Shown here piece by piece: positions 51,101 to 63,636 of a DNA stretch of 64,000 nucleotides. The position numbers were made by a program, and so were the translations under genes. The DNA is from Archegozetes longisetosus (lineage: Eukaryota; Arthropoda; Arachnida; Sarcoptiformes; Trhypochthoniidae): contig JAEMBT020000007.1 in the NCBI GenBank assembly GCA_018873245.2, forward strand, positions 9,741,129 through 9,805,128, given 5' to 3'. The notes beneath the pieces were generated by a model. That model had not been told where the DNA came from. It was given only the letters and a program-made list of their open reading frames with translations, and made no database searches. Numbering within the stretch: the first letter of the stretch is position 1; every line of letters begins with the position of its first letter.

Positions 51101-51275
51101 GTCTGTTATTCAAACAATATGTTATAAATTTGAAAACTGATTAATAAATAATAATAATAATAATAATGAAATGGAAAATAGGGTCAAACCTTATTTTGAG
51201 AAATAAATAGTATGTAGTGATCACTATGGCTGATATGCTAATTGAAATTTTAACCAACAAATCATTTGAAATCAT
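48167..51275 (-). CDS. TMEM201: TMEM201/SAMP1 (Ima1 N-terminal domain) inner nuclear membrane protein, 647 aa, 4 exons
   Basis: Exons in transcript order: 51275-51190, 51102-50985, 49995-48684, 48594-48167; 1944 nt. A short N-terminal membrane segment (SISISAIVITTYYLFL) is followed by the Ima1_N zinc-binding region: FCWFC, then SWSCLHCHQYNGF, DGNYNK, LCNQC and later KLCADCKNKVE, matching CWFC...CPHCEQYNGF...KLCRPC of human TMEM201. Several membrane helices lie in the middle (about 150-265), then a long polar, Ser-rich segment and a C-terminal membrane helix (FVFAIFLLLLFSFVIFLSL). Known role: SAMP1/Ima1 links the inner nuclear envelope to LINC complexes, lamins and microtubules. A single C-terminal helix is also present in the human protein. 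The ATG at 51275 opens a short exon joined in frame to the zinc region; its splice site reads AAG|GTTTGA. Confidence 0.92.
51145..51167. repeat. (AAT)n microsatellite in a TMEM201 intron
   Basis: A run of about seven ATA/AAT units in the intron between exons 1 and 2 of the TMEM201 gene. Confidence 0.7.
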
Positions 51276-52737
51276 TTCTCAATCATATGATGATTAATTA
51301 ATGAACAAATTATTTAAATATTAATAATAATTAGTTATTGAACACAATATGTAACACAATGCATAAAATACCGGCTTTTTTATTAGGAGAAGCGTGATCC
51401 CAAGCGTTCAAATTGTTTAACAACCAGTGCTGACACTTCGCGACTGTTACTTAAATCTGTTAACTTACCAGCAATTTAGAAAAGTTTTTCAACTATTTTC
51501 AAAAATTCAATAACGTTTTTCGAAACTTATATTTAATAAAGTTGTGGTCCGCTAATGACTCACTTTTCGGATCAACTTGTCTCGGATCGTCGCACTATTT
51601 CAACTTAGATTACTAAAAGTTTCACTGAATAAGTTATTTGGATATTTTGCCAATAAAATCATTTGACGTATTTAAAGATCTATTTTAAGCTAAGAATCTG
51701 TGGCTAATTTCGTGATTCAGTTCGTTGGCACTTGGTTTAGGCGTTTAAGTCAACAATTTTCCATAAGGAGCGAGGCTTAAATCACATGAACGTTTGCTTG
51801 AATTTGTGGACAGATATTTGAACAAATAATTATGTTGAAAGCATTTGACTTTCATTTGAGTGCTCAAATACAATGAAACTATCAATAATTAAAATTTTAC
51901 TGACGTCAAAAGGCTCAAAACTTATCTGTAATCAAATAAACACAAAGTTATTCCGTACATGTAGACAATTTTGATAACTAAAGCAAAAGCACGTACAATG
52001 GAGTCTAAATACTAATAAATTTTAAGTTATTTTATAAGCAATTTTTTATAACGAGTTTGTAATAATTGAAACTACAACGACTAAACACATACAACTAATG
52101 AAATAATTAGTCACTCGAACTATACTAAACTAACTCGATCTTCAACTAACGTCCTTTAGTTCGAGTTGATTAGAATTAGAATCGCAATAAAAGGTTTAAC
52201 TCAACTAAAAGCATTATGTAAAAATATGGTACCTGATTGTAACTGCATTATTCATATTTTACAAAGATACTGTTGACTCAATAAAAATTTTCATTCCCTT
52301 ATCAAACAATTCAAACCAATATTAAAGAAGGCATTTATACAAAATAATTGATGACATTTGCGTTTTATAAAAAGATGATTAAGCAATTTGTCTACAATCA
52401 CTTTTATAATTAAGTCAAGAAATAAATCAATCCTTTTATATGCAAATGCTTAGGCATCTTTCTAACTTGGATTAGATTAAAAATGATTGAATGAGGTCGA
52501 AAGATAAGTTTCTACATTAAGCCGTAGAAAATAATTACAAATGTGCTCAATCTGAGACACTTATAATTTGAGAAACTCTTTAGGATTGATTTAGTGCTCA
52601 ACTCATCTTTAACTGTACCTAATTTTGAAAAAAATTGAAAAAATACATTACTCATAATTAATTATGACAATAAATAATAATTTGATTCCCAAATACAAAT
52701 AAAAGCCTTAATAAAATTTAAGAATTCGATTAATATA
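51276..52737. other. Intergenic region between TMEM201 and SEC62
   Basis: About 1.5 kb of AT-rich sequence between the TMEM201 start and the SEC62 stop, both on the minus strand. It should hold the TMEM201 promoter and SEC62 3' UTR. No exon or repeat is recognised. Confidence 0.45.
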
Positions 52738-54469
52738 TTATTTTGATATATCTTCCAAGTGGTTGTCATCTTTGAGTTCTTCGTCATCTTCGAATTCCTT
52801 GGAATCAAGTATTTCAAACCCATTAGTATTGTCTTTATGATTATCTCCATTTTCATTAAAAGAATTACTTCTAGCAATACTCTCGATAGTGGAAGCGCTT
52901 TCAGATCCCGACTCCTTATTGTCTACAAGACTTTTGTCTTCATCTACATTCTTAACACTACTATCACTATCTTTTGGTTTCTTTTTTTTATCTTCTTTAG
53001 AATCATTAGGTTTGACGTCATGTTTGTATAGTGGCCAAAAGGATTCAAAAAAGCCCACATCTTCTGTAAGGTTTGGCAGAAGCCAAAAGTGATGTTTGCC
53101 GAAAGTGACGACCCAAACTATAGTAAATATAACCAAACGTACTGCAAACGGACAGTACTAGCAATTGGTCAAAATGCCAAAGACAATTAAATTTTCAAAT
53201 GGAATTATATGATACTCACAAACTGCTAAACCAATAATAAAGAATAGAAAAGCGGCTGCGGCTATACTTAGATAATAAACATAATTACGAACAGTTCTCG
53301 GCCAAAGAGGGAATAAACAGACGGCAATCGCTCCGAACACAAGGGCAGCCCCGATAAACCATGTGCGTAACGGAATGTGGTCGTAGATCCAAACATATGG
53401 CTGTCCAATAATTAATAATTGTTAACATTACTTAATAATTCAGGTCTTTGTTTACTTTTGCTATTCTAATTGTTGTAAATTAAGTTCACTAATATTTTTT
53501 TCAAAGATATTAAATACTTATTAAAATCTGATCTGAAGTCAGCTTAAATGTGAGCTTCATTTACAACAATAAAAGAACGAAAGTCGACTCAAGTGACAGT
53601 TCAATTGAAATGAAATTTAATATCAATCTAAGAGATGAATAACTTATTAAGACCTCATTTTCGTCAACAAAGATCTGTTCCAAATGCATGTCGAGTTTAA
53701 TTTTCTTCTTCTCCTTCTTTTTGGTCTCGGTTTCTTGACTCTTCTCAGTTTTGTCAGCCTTTTCGTCTTTCTCTTTGGGTTGATCTTCTTTTGCGGCCAA
53801 CCTATCCGACTCTTTTTTGGACTTGGTCTTTTTGTCTTTAATCGCCTCTTCGTTAGCACTGCTCTCTTCTGCGTCCAATTTCTTCTTCTTATCCTTTTTG
53901 ACGACAACAGTTTTGGCGCGATGAAAGAGCTTATGCCTAAGCATTTGGTCCATAAAGAGAACAACAGATTCTCTGGTAGTAAACACGGCCTCCTTCTGTC
54001 GTTTGTCATCTTTGGCCCATTTCGAGTCAAGCAACAAATCGACTGCTTTCGAAGCTTTTAATTAAACCAATAAATACATTAACAAAAGCTAAAATGTAGA
54101 AATCAAGATTAAAAACAAACCAATAAAATAGTCGACTTTATGGTTAAGAAGTGTTGTCTTCTTCTGTGGTAGCTTTGCCCTCAAGTACTTCGCGACATCG
54201 ATCTCAAGATTGGATGGCTTTTCAGATTCCACTTTCAATTCGTTCTAATTTAGAAATGAGATAAATATTTAAGAGTTTGAAAAATGATAATAAAGGCCAA
54301 ATGATTAAATATTGTAACATTTGTTAGGCATTAATATAAGTTACAATCGATTAGAAATAGTATTAATGCGTAATTATTAAAAATACAAATACAATTAAAT
54401 CAAAATCAAATAAATTTAATTTACAGTAATTACTTCTTTCTTTCGTTTAGTTTTTCTTCGTTCGGCCAT
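52738..54469 (-). CDS. SEC62: SEC62, ER protein translocation component, 381 aa, 5 exons
   Basis: Exons in transcript order: 54469-54434, 54244-54121, 54054-53654, 53400-53220, 53141-52738; 1146 nt. Basic start MAERRKTKRKKE, then the cytosolic domain with VAKYLRAKLPQKKTT, DYFIASKAVDLLLDSKW and FMDQMLRHKLFHRAK, a long Lys/Glu-rich linker, then two membrane segments (FIGAALVFGAIAVCLFPLWP and the AAAFLFFIIGLAV stretch running into LRLVIFTIVWVV), GKHHFWLLPNLTEDVGF and an acidic Ser-rich tail. The HHFWLLPNL block is diagnostic of Sec62. Known role: with Sec61 and Sec63 it promotes post-translational import into the ER and, in animals, ER-phagy recovery. Length is near human SEC62 (399 aa). The exon 4/5 junction was set by frame: donor T|GTGAGT and acceptor GCAG|TACG give AVLRLVIF. 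Confidence 0.95.
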
Positions 54470-55708
54470 TATTTAAACAAAGAGGTGAACAGTAATTGAT
54501 TTAAAATACCAAAATGATTAATACCATTCAATTATATAATACTTCTACACTTTTGATGACTTAACCATAAGACTACATTACATCTACATTAGTATTGACT
54601 CAATTCAATGCTGTTATAGTCTAGTCCCCGATAGAGTGCATTCACTTTAACCAAACATTGGTAGCGCTCAGCACTCAAGCGAATCCTAAACTTGAACTTC
54701 AAAAAGGTTTTCAGGTTTCTTATGCTTTATGTTATGAGGATATAGACTGGAAAATACTAATGAGATCTCATTTCTCATCAAACCCTTTTAAATAATTTAC
54801 TTTATCTCTCGTTGAACTCTATTGAATTTCTCTCAGCTGTACTTATCTTTTATGGTTTTTAATGTTATTCAGTATGAAAAACTTGCAGTTAGATCGATCC
54901 TAAAGAGTTGACAAATTTTTGGAATTTGATTTGAACAAGATTATCGAATCAACTGATAATGAAGAATTGAACAGAAAGTTCTTAGAAAGTTAATTGTGAT
55001 TTAACATTTGATAGGATCACTAGATGTAGAATACAGTCGTTCGAACCAAAGCATAACTTATACATTGGTTCGAACATATGTAGTGTTTGAGTCAATAACT
55101 AGACAAAGTCACATTAAGTCATAACTAAAGATCTGTTAAATAATTAAACTCCAGTTGAGTCAACAAAACATCAAATTTTAATCTTTATTCTCATAAATGT
55201 TTTCTTGATTTTAGCAAAAGTACAGAATTTGGTATTAGAAGATATTCAAAGATTGTAGTCAAACTTTGGCGCACTCCAGAGCCAGCTTGAGACTTAGCTC
55301 CAAATATTCTGACACTATTCAATTGAGCCAGTTTATAAAACAATTGAGTTTAAGAGCGATACCAAATCACTTTTTGGAGTGTTTCTCTCCAAAAATTCAT
55401 CTCTATTATTAAAAGACTTTTTGACCATTTTCCGAAATGTATCAACAGTTGGATAATAGTTTTGAATGATCAGGACGCCACCCTTAAATGTTTCAATACC
55501 GAATTTCGAACTTTACAATTAATAACATTTAAAATGGTTTGTTCTGTATATAACAATAATACTGACACTAATACTTATCAGTCTTTTAAGCTAGTAAAAT
55601 ATAACAATTGAATAAATTATGTGAATCTATTTCAAAAACTTTTTTGACTTATAGTTCCATACGAACTGAAGGACCGAATAGACAATCAATTCGGCAGATT
55701 ATCACAAT
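54470..55708. other. Intergenic region between SEC62 and the riboflavin transporter
   Basis: About 1.2 kb. It contains a small perfect hairpin, TTCGAACCAA at 55040-55049 and TTGGTTCGAA at 55065-55074. It includes the SEC62 promoter region. No coding exon is seen. Confidence 0.45.
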
Positions 55709-57151
55709 TTAGGTGCAAGGACTGTAAGCAACAAATATTTTCGTATAGTTGACTAAAACAAACATAATTATAGCTCCAAGTGCTGAACCGATTTGAGTGA
55801 AGACACCGCAAAAGAATAAGGACTTATGACCAGTCGATGTGTTTCTCAAAGTGGAGGCGATACATGCTCTCGAATAAGAGAATAAACTCGTGAATGCAAT
55901 CCAAGTCGAAACTATGATTATTTTACCAACTGTAGAATCATAGAGAGGAGGCTCTGGACTCATGGCTGCAGTCGATATGATATAAGAGGCACAAATAGTT
56001 CCCAAACCAATAATAAAAGGTAGCGTTCGCCTAATCAGCGATGCATTTATATAGAAAGCTATGAAGCAGGCGATCGGATTAGCCATACTTGAGAGGGTGA
56101 CTGTAAGATGATATGTTAGATTGCCATAAGGTAAACATGAATAAGTCTGAATGGCTGGCAAAACCCCGTTTGTAAACGAACAAATGTATGCTTGAGCTAT
56201 CAATAGTATAATGAATGTCGTTCGAGGTATATTTTGCACACTATTCTTTATAAGATATGACTCAGAGTTCAATTTGGAACTTTCTGAAGACACAGTTTTG
56301 ATGGTAGTCGCGTCTGAATGCCCATTACAATTGGAATTCTCTTGAGATATATTTTCATCAAGTTCTGATTGCTTAAAATGAGTCACTTGTTCTGATTGGG
56401 CCAACTTTAAATTATTTAATAATATAAATGAGATCCAACTAATGAGAACCATTGTCATCAAAAATATAAAAAATACTCCAACAGAAAATCTAGGCTCTGG
56501 ATATATGGCTTCCAATTGAGTCACATTAGGAGCAGAGGCAAAGTTAACACATTCAGGACTTCCACTAGCTCCTTGGATGATAGCTACAAGACTAGGCACA
56601 AGTCCGCTCAGTCCCTGACCGATCAGATACGACATCAAGTACTTAGACTTGAAATGAGCCATAAATGGCAAGTAGAGAACGGATGTAGTACAGTCGACAA
56701 CAGCCAAGAAAGCAGTTAATGTGAGCAAAGCCACGCTGTGGTTAGTGTTGTTGATTTGAGTCGGTTTGTCCCAGAACAATGCTAAGAGTAAACAGGCAAT
56801 GGTGCCGATGGCTAGAGTCACGTGAATAGCAGGCTTTTCGACTGACTGTGAGAGAGATTAATTGATGAATTTATATTAATTAATGCCTTCAATGTTCGTT
56901 ACCTTTAAAGAGAATTTAAACTTAATAATACTGTAAACGATTGGACCGATATTTGCCAATTGTGTTATGACCACTATATAAGACGCTAAATTCCATTCTT
57001 CTGGTAATTTGTTCACCAGAATCGGTGTCTGAACCCAAAGACCATTGATCTCAACCCATGAGCTGATGCCAAAAAGAATGGCCAAAACATCAATTAAAAT
57101 AACTCTTTCACGAAACGATATTTTGGACATGTTTGTTGAGCTCTTGGGCAT
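55709..57151 (-). CDS. SLC52-type riboflavin transporter, 461 aa, 2 exons
   Basis: Exons 57151-56903 and 56845-55709; 1386 nt. The N-terminus carries ILIDVLAILFGISSWVEING and LWVQTPILVNKLPEEWNLAS, the conserved opening of SLC52/RFVT proteins, followed by ITQLANIGP. Later blocks are FLAVVDCTTSVLYLPFMAHF, YLIGQGLSGLVPSLVAIIQG and PAIQTYSCLPYG, all typical. About 11 membrane segments are expected, with a polar loop near the middle. Known role: plasma membrane uptake of riboflavin (vitamin B2). Length matches human SLC52A1-3 (448-469 aa). Which paralogue it equals cannot be said from sequence alone. The 57-bp intron is phase 0. The ATG at 57149-57151 is followed by a second in-frame Met seven codons later. 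Confidence 0.93.
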
Positions 57152-57489
57152 AATATCTATTCGTAAATGAAGCCAAATCTTAGTTAATCGTTATATCTTT
57201 ATAACTATTAACCAATTATAATCATATCAATCACTATCTTATCGTTAGTTTCATTATAATTGACATTTGTAAGGCTTCTGCGGATACAAGAGTTGATTGG
57301 TTTACAAACTATTGAAAATGATCGATAATTAATGAAAACATTACAAATGGGAAAGATATGACTAACTTATGATCACTTCGATTGAAAGGCAAATTGCATC
57401 ATATTTTCATTGCACTAGCGATCAATGGCGAGCAGTCATGTGCCTATTGTTCTTGCTCAATATAACAAACTGTACACTTACAAACTCAA

Positions 57490-57681
57490 CAAGCCTCGAT
57501 AGCAACAAGAAAGAGACTGCTACTATACTAACTTACCTGTGAGGCGCGCCAATATATTGTGGATTTCTAATTTTATCTGGTTACTGAGTTAAATATTCCA
57601 TAAGTATTTTAGTATTATGATGCAGTGGAAAGCACTGTGATCACAACTGATCACTTCTAGTTGCTATGAACGATCACTAAG
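57490..57681. mobile_element. MITE family copy D (~192 bp), diverged
   Basis: Left end CCTCGATAGCAACAAGAAAG and right end TTCTAGTTGCTATGAACGAT form an imperfect inverted pair like the GATAGCAAC motif of copies A-C. The GTATTATGATGCAGTGGAAAG block resembles the interior of the family. It is the most diverged of the four long copies. Confidence 0.55.
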
Positions 57682-60167
57682 CACAAAATAATTATTTGAT
57701 AGAAAACTGCATCTCTCATCAAGTTATAGAGTGTAAAGTGGAACATTTCGCAAGCTATAAGAACATATAGATAAGATTGGATACCTAACGACCTTTGAAG
57801 TTCGTAAAACATAATAGAATAGTTTACAGCTCTTTTGAAGAAACTTCTAGACCTTCTGAAGGGTTGTTTTATGAAATGAGGGGTACTTGTCATTAATGAT
57901 CTACTCATAGTTTGATCCATTTTCATTTAAAAGCAAATGGTAACACTAAGTTCTCAAATTTTTATAAACTCGATTATTGAGTGACACATTTTGCCTAATA
58001 ATTGAATAGCCATTTAAGTTATGAAACTATTTTGAAAAAGTAATCAATTAGTTAGATTTGAATAGAAAATTTGAATCTATAATGAAATTGGATTTGGTGT
58101 TATTCCTTGAAACTCTCGCCAATTTATATTTGGTTCATAAGTAGGAGTCATTAATTGGCATGAGAAATATTTGTGTCAAAAAATACTCTATAGAAAGGAG
58201 TAAAAAGTTTTATAACACAAAGATAGTTATCATTTATTACTAACAAACTATTTTTAGATTGTAATTATGTTCTATTAAAACAATAAACATAACTGAACAG
58301 ATAGCTCGCAAAAGATAAGTTTATTATCAGTGAACAGATTTGGCGAAACAGCACTATACTCGAGACCAGTCACGGAAAGCATTACAATTAATGGTTTAGA
58401 AGAATATTTTTGATAAATGTATCATAATGACAGAGCTTTGAGAAAAGTTGAAATGACCCTTAACGATCAAATTATAAACAAATATTGAAAGTATGTAGAA
58501 CTCGATACACGTGTAAAATATGACACTAATACAAGAAACGATGTGATAATGGAGAGAAAGAGCTTGTTTTACCTGTTCTTATATAATAAACAAAAGCATG
58601 ACAAGCATATTAATAGACTATTTTAATCAGAGCTATCAATCCAATGCAAATAAGCTTTAAATACCTGCAAAAAGAGATTGTGCGAGAATCTCGACCAACT
58701 TAAAAGCAGTTTCACGATTCAACACTTAATAAGTGATACAACAAAGCAAATAAGAATTGATTAATAAGGGCTTAAAACAATAGGATTAGATATGTCTGCA
58801 GCTGCAATACCCCTATAACCAATATTTCAAGTTGACAGCTCTAAAGTGAAGTTAGAATTGAATTTTGATGAAAGACCAAATGATTAAAGTTATACATCGC
58901 AAAAGTCCATTAGCTTCTCTAATTGTAGACTTAGGTTATGGCCGAAAGGCAACAAAAGCCATTGAAAGTTCGTCAACTACCAGTATGAACAGATTCTAGA
59001 ATCTTATCGTTTATTCCACTCACTTATCAGAATCTTATCAGAATCAGAACACTTTTATGTAAGTTTTATATAAATCAATTAATTATTTACTTTCTCAGCT
59101 CTAATGGTATAACTCTTTTTAATTCTTCAGATAAGCCTTATCAATGGTTCCGAATTAATTTTCACATGTCTTCTGCATGATTAAGATATTCAAATGCGAA
59201 ACTTATACTCATCTAGTTTGCATTCACAAAAAATGGCTTTTTGGGGTCAAAATACATATCAGTCATAAGTAGTTGATATTTGGGTTATGTTTGATTCATT
59301 CGAAGTTTAAGACACTTTTACTGATTACTTCTGAGCCCATAATTGATTGAAACAAACGTACACGACTCTTAATAATTGCTATCCAAACTGGTTTCTCAAA
59401 CGTAATTAACATTTAAAGTTGAATCTAATACTGCATTATAAGTGAGCCTTTCTCATTGCTAGTACAATTGTGCTAATCACTTCAACTTTTCAAATATGTA
59501 CTTCTCATTATATCTTTTCGTGTCATTCATAGCTTAATCTTTTTGTATGAGATAAAGAATTTTTCATTTAGAAAAAGACTGCGAATCACCTATAGATGAA
59601 CAAAAAGTAGAAATATATCAACAAAAACATTATTTAATTTTCATATTTTAGTTATGGATACATTTGCTTTAGTTTTTATAAGAAAAGCCAAATAAGGTCA
59701 GGAACAATTACGATATGAACGATACGAATACTAGTTAACTGAAATGCAACTGGTATTGATCTATAAAATATTGAGCTAAAGATGGATTAATGAATGGTTT
59801 GGTTCCTGCCAGCAAGAACTCATGCCATGCGATTGAGTTTGTATTGTAGGGTCTGATGACAGGTTGTTTGTTTATTGCTATGTTATGTTCAAGAGTTAAA
59901 AGCATAGCACATGAACGCAAATGCAATTTATACAATTGAAAACTTAAATCCATATATATTTTAGATAATTTACAGAACACAATGACAAATAATTGACTCA
60001 TTTGCCCATACATTACAATCACAGATATTTCTACTAATTTCAAGATCATTAACTAATTTTAAGCTTTAATGACTTAAAGTTGTGCTGTTTATAAAGTTAT
60101 AAAAACAATTGAGTTAAGTGAAGAAAATATTACATTTTTCTAATCAATATAAGCATAAGTACAGAAA

Positions 60168-60193
60168 TATATATATATTTATATATAATATAA
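60168..60193. repeat. (AT)n microsatellite
   Basis: A short interrupted run of AT dinucleotides downstream of the TRIM-NHL stop. Confidence 0.6.
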
Positions 60194-60585
60194 ATGCGAA
60201 TCCAATTGACTAGCAGTTAATGGACAGGAAAATGAAAAAAGGAGTTCAAACTAATCAATCATTAAAAGAAAATGTCAATGTTTACTATTTCGCTAATTAT
60301 TTGAGTTGAATTTTCAGTTTTCTCAACAAGTGATTACGAAATTGAAAAAGTAGTCATTCAAGGATAGAAAGATCTTATGCAGAAAATAAGTTTATGATTA
60401 GCATCTATTCATATTTTTGTTCTCACGAGTATTAGACAAAAAAGATCCTAGCATTCAATTCAAATTCTGCAATATTTCATAATGATCAATAAATGTGAAC
60501 ATGAGTAAAATGAGTTTTAAGGCTTGAAAGACTGCTAATTAATTTAGAAAATTCGTCCAGGAATGATAGTTAAGGACTTATAAAT

Positions 60586-60608
60586 TAATAATAATAATAA
60601 TAATAATA
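60586..60608. repeat. (AAT)n microsatellite
   Basis: About seven ATA/AAT units just beyond the TRIM-NHL stop codon, probably in its 3' UTR. Confidence 0.7.
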
Positions 60609-60635
60609 TTAAGTGAGAAATAAAAGCAGAAAGTC

Positions 60636-63600
60636 TCAGAAATATCGATATTTCTTAATGCAATCGTTTCCGAGATCTACAACAATAACATGATCGTCAT
60701 TAGTAGTCACTAAAGAAGTGGGACGTTTCAGTTTGGCATCACTGCTGTCAATAACAAATTTCAATTGACCAGAAACTAAATCAAATACTTGAATAAAACT
60801 CCTAAACTTTTCGACTCTTGTCGCTAAAAGGTTTCCCTTATTATCGACAGTAATTCCACAATATTGGCCTTTATTTCTACCCTCAGAATAGATTTCTCTC
60901 TTAAATCGACCGCAAGAATCAAATACAAGAATACGCGAGTCAGCGATCAGAATATCTCCATCTGGATCGAAACCAATGGCTCCGATCACACCTAAAGTTT
61001 CGGGTTTATTGTTATTTGGTTTCGATGTCGAAGGAATACCAGTTATCTTGAGGTTAAGTTTGCCAACGGGATGGAACAGAAAGACAGCATGTGCTCCATT
61101 ATCAGCAACAATGATCTCTCCCTTAGCATTGACTGCAAGACAGGTCGGCTCAATAAAGTCTCTGTGACTAAAATGTCGCACAAATTGTCCGTCAAGTGTC
61201 AATTCCGTTATGTTTCTGTTGCGCCAATTACTGACTAGAAGTGATTCTGAATTCATAGTTAATGCAATGCCAGTTCCCGCCCTGTTGTCTAATCCGTGGC
61301 CTTCAATATGATTGACAAAACTGAAAGGAGAGTTATTGCAATTGTTTTGCAACAAGGTTTTGATCCTTCCATTTCCTGTGTCTAGAACAAAGATATGTCC
61401 GTCTTTATGGCTGATCGCCAGATCAACTGGTTGTACGAACTGATGCTGATCTGAACCGCGACACCCGTAAATGCATAACGGATTTATGTGTTCGGACGCT
61501 TCAAACTCTAAGGGATAGTCTTTTATTGGACGACCAAATATTGAAATTCGAAGACTATAAGAGCCATGCTTTGGAGGTGTGAAGTGCGCCTCATAAGTAC
61601 CGTCACGATTGTCAACAATTCTAGTGCTTACGTTAGTTCCGTCACTATTATGTTTAAGCTCAGCTGAGACCGGATCGCCGCCAAACTTCTGTCTTAAGCC
61701 ATTATAATCATAGGCTATTATGTGAGCCACAGATCGCAAATGTGCCGAACATTTACTAACTGTTGCAGTGCATAGAGAAGGAAATGTTTTGCTGGTTCTG
61801 ATACTTCCAAAATTATTGACACATTGTTGAATATCGTCAACAGCGGAGTTGTGTAAATGTTCATATCTAATAAAGCAGTTTTCCCTGGGCTCAAGGAGGG
61901 TATTAACAGAGTCTAGCTTTTCGTTGAGATCATTAATTTTTTTGCTAATATTGCGAACCTCTACTTGATATTGCAAACCACAACACTCTGTCTCTACTTT
62001 GGCCTTTTCCGCCTCAATTATATTCAACTGCTCCCGCAGTACATTTCTCTTATCCTCTCTTATTTTCTTGGCGTAACTCAACAACTCCTGACGACGTCTG
62101 TCAACAATATTGATAATTTCCTGAAAAGTTCGATTGATGTCTTCAAAAGCGTGATCAGAGTTTTGATCGAGTTTTCTCATTTCATTGAGTACACTGTCAG
62201 CGGCTTCGTTCAACTTTTGTATGCATTGGTGGGCTTTATATAATAATATTTCGCTCAAACGTTTGATAGCAATAGAGAATGGGATCACCTAATAAAAAGA
62301 GTTCAATAGAATAATAACAAACATCTAATACCAGTTATGCAACTATTGATATGCAAATAATTACCGTATGTTCGCATCCATTGGTGCCACTATTAACTGG
62401 AGGGCCATGAGATCCACCCGTACATACACTACAAAATACACAGTCACACGACTCACAAAATAATAACTCTTGTGTAACATGACTCGAGCACTTCGGAATC
62501 ACTTCACGTCTTTGGCGAGCCATCAGGTCAAGCAGTTGGTTCACGAGGAATGAAGGCGGAAATGCAACTACTCCCCCTCTTGGAAGTTGAATGGATTCGC
62601 GACATATCGGACAGCGAAAAGAGCCGGTGGAGTCGCGGAGACCAGCGGTCACGACGATGCGCTCGAGACATATCCGACAGATTGTATGAGAACAGGGCAA
62701 TAGTTTAGGAGTGTGTTCTCCAGAATCATATGTATACAAACACGTGCCACACGTTAGAAAGCCTTCTGTAAAGTCTTCATAATTTATAGATACCGTTTCC
62801 ACCAGTGTTGAAGATGTCATCATTTTTCGACCCAATTGGGATCTGTTTCAGAAATGTAACAAAACAGATATATATGTGTGAGTTAATTGGTCTTAAAAAA
62901 GTACAATTTGTTGCACTAAATGCACTGCAAATGATAGGAAGAAAGTCGTAATAAACATAAATCTAAATGCTATTTACAAATAGGGAGCAGATGTTAATGC
63001 AGTGCAATTGATAGTTATCTGCAGTAAAGTTTGATTTATGCTATTTTTTGGTTTAGCAAACAATAAAATTGAAGCGTTCAACAAAAATAGACAATAAAAT
63101 AATCAGAACAATAGTTGACGCGCCAAAGCCTTAACATTTTTCATCTGACCTGAAGGTATGAAAACGTACATAAAGGTATCTAAAGGCATATACATATTGA
63201 ATAATTCAAAACTTAATACTTCAATAGTATTGCTATTACTTGAACGAAACAATGCATTGAACGCATTACTCATTTTGTTATCAATAGATTACAAAACACA
63301 GTCAACATTGAGCCTAATATACAACTGATTTGGTTTAGCGTTCATTGCTATCAAAAAACATATTATGAAATATTTAAGAGAAAACAGTAATTTAGTGCCC
63401 ACACAGTGTGTGAGACAGAGTCAGCGTATTTGTAAAGTGAGAGAATGCAGAAGCAGAAGCAGTATTAAGTATCAAAACAAAGAAGTTTAGTGACTTGTAG
63501 TCAAACAATAAATAGTAAAGTTTTGAGGGAAAAGAGAAGAAAAGAGAAGAGAATATTTGAATTTTCTGACTTACTGAAGTGCATATCGCAGGGCATCATA

Positions 63601-63636
63601 TCCTGCGGGAGTTGCGAGTTGTATAGAAAAACTCAT
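60636..63636 (-). CDS. TRIM-NHL protein (TRIM2/3-like RING E3), 730 aa, 3 exons
   Basis: Exons in transcript order: 63636-63575, 62842-62365, 62288-60636; 2193 nt. Domains: RING about 52-103 (CGTC...LLPCSHTICRICLERI...FRCPICRES); one B-box about 132-175 (CSSH...LFCESCDCVFCSVC...H); coiled coil about 185-290; filamin/ABP280 repeat about 360-445 (DNRDGTYEAHFTPPKHGSYS); NHL repeats about 453-730 (QPVDLAISHKDGHIFVLDTG, LAVNAKGEIIVADNGAHAVF, IGFDPDGDILIADSRI, GITVDNKGNLLATR, LVTTNDDHVIVVDLGNDCIK). This order fits TRIM2/TRIM3-type proteins: E3 ligases and RNA- or protein-binding regulators in neurons and germ cells. Exon 1 (MSFSIQLATPAGYDALRYAL) joins in frame through CA|GTAAGT and an AACAG acceptor. 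A start at the ATG at 62823 in exon 2 is an alternative. Orthology within the TRIM-NHL group is not settled. Confidence 0.92.

Larger units (their letters stand above)
57152..60635. other. Intergenic region between the riboflavin transporter and TRIM-NHL
   Basis: About 3.5 kb with MITE copy D near the left end and AT and AAT microsatellites near the right end. Open stretches at 57657-57926 and 59735-60049 have no family or splice support. No other feature is recognised. Confidence 0.45.

Noticed and set aside
55040-55074. Perfect 10-bp hairpin, TTCGAACCAA and its inverse
   Set aside because: Considered as part of a tRNA T-arm or a terminator, but there is no cloverleaf around it. Noted only as a small hairpin.
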